The notes under the pieces are model-generated. The model saw nothing but the letters and a program-made list of their open reading frames with translations, was not told the origin of the DNA and did not search any database. A stretch of 64,000 nt of DNA. Source: SZUA-521 sp041738285. GTDB lineage: Bacteria > Pseudomonadota > Gammaproteobacteria > Pseudomonadales > Azotimanducaceae. The translations under genes were made by a program, and so were the position numbers. Where the stretch lies: the NCBI GenBank assembly GCA_041738285.1, contig JBGSQB010000065.1, forward strand, positions 1-64,000, read 5' to 3'. This document shows, piece after piece, positions 61,690-64,000 of this stretch; the stretch's first letter is position 1, and each line of letters begins with the position of its first letter.

Positions 61690-63353
61690 TCATTCGAGGC
61701 GGAGACATCATCGACGGCACGGGACGCCCCCGTTGGCGCGGCGATGTCGGCATTCGCGATGGCCGCATCGCGGCAATTGGCCAGGTCAACGGCGAGGCCA
61801 GGCGCGTGATCGATGCGACCAACCGCATTGTCGCCCCAGGGTTCATCGACCCGCACACACACTTCGACGTGCAACTGCTGTGGGACGGGCAGGCCCGACC
61901 CGCGCTCGAACATGGCATCACCACGGTGGTGCCCGGCAATTGCTCGCTGTCACTGGCACCACTGAAGGCTGCCGATCGTCCACGGCTGGTCGGTATGTTC
62001 CAGCAGATCGAGGAACTGCCGCCGGCGGCATTCACCGAAGCGTTCGTGTGGACGTGGGAGTCCTTCGCCGGCTATCGCGATGCGCTGGCAAAGACCGTGG
62101 CGATCAACGTGGCACCCTTGGTTGGCCACAGCGTGATCCGGTTGTGGGTCATGGGGGATGCCGCGCAACAGCGCGCCGCCAACGCTGACGAGATTGCAGC
62201 GATGCAGGATCTGTTGCGCGAATGCCTCGATGCCGGCGCCGTGGGCCTGTCGACGAGCTTCGTCGACGTGGACGAACATCTGCATCCAGTGCCCAGCCGA
62301 TGGGCCGCGGCGGCCGAACTCGATGCGCTGGCCGCCGTGCTTGGCGAATACGGTCGCATGCTGCAGGTGGTGCCCGAGTTCTACGCCACCGACATCACGA
62401 TCGCGCGAGTGGATCAACTCGCGGAACTGTCGCTCAAGTACGACATCCCCACCACGTTCTCACCTCTGTTCGACTCACGTGCAACGCCCGATAACGTGCC
62501 GCGTGTCATGGCGCGCGTGGATGAGCAGTTCGCCCGCGGCGCACGCGTGTGGCCACAGGTGCAAACACGCCCGATCGACATCAGCTTCAGTTTCGAGCAT
62601 CCGAGCCTGTTCTTCGCCCGCTTTCCGACCTGGTACCGCGTCATGCGCATGCCGCGAGCAGAGCGCCTCGCTGCGCTGCGCGATCCGGCAACGGCCGACA
62701 AACTCGTCGCCGAAACCGGTGCCGACGGCGGCCGCATGATGCTCGGTGGATTGACGATACGCGGCGGTGAAGGCGCACCGAAAGCGCTGGAAGGTCGCAA
62801 GCTCGGTGACATCGCCGACGAGCGCAATACGACGCCCGCGCGGGCATTGATCGACGTGTCACTCGAAGGCGATCTGAATGTGCCATTCCTCGCCGCGAGC
62901 CTCGGCCACGAAGCGAGCGATCGGGTCGGTCCGCTGCTCGCGCATCCCCATGTACACGTCGGCGCGAGCGATGGCGGCGCGCATATCCAATCGTTCGCAA
63001 CGTATGGTGATACGAGCTATCTGCTCGGTCACTTCGTGCGCGATACGCAGCATCTCTCTCTCGAGGATGCCGTGCGCAAGATTACGCGCGATACCGCGCA
63101 GATCTGGGGCATCTCCGAACGCGGCACCATTGAAGAAGGCATGGCTGCGGATGTCGTCGTGTTCGACGCCGACCGCATCGACCGCGGCGGCGAACGCGCG
63201 GTGTTCGACATGCCGGGCGGCGGCATGCGTTACGTGCGCGAGTGCATCGGCATGGATGCCGTGGTGGTCAACGGTGCATTGGCCTACGCGAGCGGCGCCT
63301 ACACGGACGCGCGCGTGGGTCAGGTGTGCGCGCTCACCGGAGTGCGCTCATGA
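61677..63353 (+). CDS. N-acyl-D-amino-acid deacylase family amidohydrolase
   Basis: A 558-residue member of the D-aminoacylase/dihydroorotase-like amidohydrolases. It begins LIIRGGDIIDGTGRP and has the metal motif HTHFDVQ (PGFIDPHTHFD). Further on are VVPGNCSLSLAP and SDGGAHIQSFATYGD near the C-terminus. ATG 61677 has GGAGG at seven bases. Family members remove acyl groups from D-amino acids, but many catabolic relatives act on other amides. The stop overlaps the next gene by ATGA. Confidence 0.9.
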   Translation: MFDLIIRGGDIIDGTGRPRWRGDVGIRDGRIAAIGQVNGEARRVIDATNRIVAPGFIDPHTHFDVQLLWDGQARPALEHGITTVVPGNCSLSLAPLKAADRPRLVGMFQQIEELPPAAFTEAFVWTWESFAGYRDALAKTVAINVAPLVGHSVIRLWVMGDAAQQRAANADEIAAMQDLLRECLDAGAVGLSTSFVDVDEHLHPVPSRWAAAAELDALAAVLGEYGRMLQVVPEFYATDITIARVDQLAELSLKYDIPTTFSPLFDSRATPDNVPRVMARVDEQFARGARVWPQVQTRPIDISFSFEHPSLFFARFPTWYRVMRMPRAERLAALRDPATADKLVAETGADGGRMMLGGLTIRGGEGAPKALEGRKLGDIADERNTTPARALIDVSLEGDLNVPFLAASLGHEASDRVGPLLAHPHVHVGASDGGAHIQSFATYGDTSYLLGHFVRDTQHLSLEDAVRKITRDTAQIWGISERGTIEEGMAADVVVFDADRIDRGGERAVFDMPGGGMRYVRECIGMDAVVVNGALAYASGAYTDARVGQVCALTGVRS

Positions 63354-64000
63354 GCCAGATCACTCATCGGATCGTCGATGCGAACGGCATTCGGCTGCAC
63401 GTTGCCGAGTGCGGCACGGGACCGACGGTGCTGCTGATCCATGGATTTCCGGAATCCTGGTATTCCTGGCGTTATCAATTGCCCGCACTCGCCAAGGCGG
63501 GCTATCGGGCGGTGGCCATGGACGTGCGCGGCTACGGGCGTTCGTCGAAGCCCACGCGCGTCGAAGACTACCGAATGGTGAAGAACGTCGGCGACGTCGT
63601 GCATCTGGTCAGTGCTCTGAGCGACGAGCCCACTACCGTCATCGGCCACGACTGGGGCGCACCGATTGCGTGGAACAGCGCGCTGTTACGTCCGGATCTG
63701 TTTCGCGGCGTAGCGGGATTGTCGGTGCCGTACGCGCCGCCTGCGGCGCCAACGGGACCCAAGCCCACCGTGCGGATGAAGGCGATGGCCGGCGAGAACG
63801 AATTCTACGTCGGCTACTTTCAGGAGCCCGGGCGCGCCGAGGCCGAAATCGAAGCCGATGTTCGCAAATGGTTGTTGGGCTTCTATTGGTGCGCATCGGG
63901 CGACGTCGTGAACGGGCCCAACATCGCGATCGTCGAGCGCGGCACCCAGCTCAAGGACAAGTTCCAGTATCCGACCACCATGCCTGCCTGGCTCACCGAC
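63350..64000 (+). CDS. Epoxide hydrolase-like alpha/beta hydrolase (3' end outside window)
   Basis: The open frame runs to the window edge (217 residues). It has the oxyanion HGFPESWYSW, VRGYGRSSKP and nucleophile Asp in VIGHDWGAP, typical of soluble epoxide hydrolases; the catalytic His is beyond the edge. It overlaps the deacylase stop and so is in the same operon. Compare the paralogue at 53143-54303, which has lost its His. Confidence 0.88.
   Translation, partial: MSQITHRIVDANGIRLHVAECGTGPTVLLIHGFPESWYSWRYQLPALAKAGYRAVAMDVRGYGRSSKPTRVEDYRMVKNVGDVVHLVSALSDEPTTVIGHDWGAPIAWNSALLRPDLFRGVAGLSVPYAPPAAPTGPKPTVRMKAMAGENEFYVGYFQEPGRAEAEIEADVRKWLLGFYWCASGDVVNGPNIAIVERGTQLKDKFQYPTTMPAWLTD

Noticed and set aside
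1..64000. CRISPR arrays, tRNA or rRNA genes, prophage or full insertion sequences
   Set aside because: None was found on reading; the only repeat family is the short palindromic element described.

Overview
The window is a gene-dense, high-GC stretch of a bacterial chromosome, most likely from an aerobic proteobacterium. The long-form isocitrate lyase, SelO, the bactofilin and the dense set of CoA-ester catabolic genes suggest a gammaproteobacterium with a terpene-, steroid- or aromatic-degrading lifestyle. That placement is inferred from gene content only. No rRNA, tRNA, CRISPR array, phage or autonomous transposase was found. Both edges cut through genes: an acyl-CoA carboxylase on the left and an epoxide hydrolase-like gene on the right.

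Region 1-19.9 kb is a catabolic neighbourhood. It holds a single-chain type acyl-CoA carboxylase (partial), an aldo/keto reductase, extended and classical SDRs, a 2-oxopent-4-enoate hydratase-like enzyme, a membrane acyltransferase, esterases, a haem c/beta-propeller protein, an HMG-CoA lyase-like enzyme, a TPP enzyme, a PhyH oxygenase, an acyl-CoA dehydrogenase, an AtuA-family protein and an enoyl-CoA hydratase. Together these match the logic of acyclic terpene or branched-acid catabolism (carboxylation, hydration, lyase cleavage, beta-oxidation). Inside it sits a two-gene XRE regulator/nucleotidyltransferase module (14.4-15.3 kb) that looks like a toxin-antitoxin pair.

Region 20-31 kb carries a metalloprotease-like lipoprotein, a nitronate monooxygenase, a nitroreductase, a dienoyl-CoA isomerase-like crotonase, a small lipoprotein, a large secreted subtilase and a quinone reductase-like MDR enzyme. 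Region 29.6-43.2 kb is rich in oxygenases (Rieske, two P450s, PhyH, carotenoid oxygenase) arranged around isocitrate lyase (aceA). An ABC permease pair, a GH3 glycosidase and an acyl-CoA dehydrogenase follow in one operon.

Region 43.3-48.2 kb is more housekeeping-like: GST, selO, a bactofilin with an overlapping zinc-ribbon gene, a SYLF protein and a DUF389 membrane protein. Region 48.2-52.5 kb is a low-GC or decayed island with a broken DUF4440 gene, an attC-like hairpin, orphan ORFs, a TerB-Coq4 fusion divergent from a TetR gene with repeated operators, and a dehydrogenase relic. Region 52.6-64 kb returns to CoA catabolism: cupin and epoxide hydrolase genes, then an operon of two crotonases, a kinase-like APH protein, an acyl-CoA dehydrogenase, a TetR regulator, a ferritin-like protein and an amidohydrolase, and finally a divergent D-aminoacylase operon.

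The most distinctive non-coding feature is a dispersed palindromic repeat present three times (about 15.3, 29.5 and 43.2 kb). Its conserved arm is GGGGACAGTTGACCT, it lies exactly at gene ends, and it supplies the stop codon of two genes.
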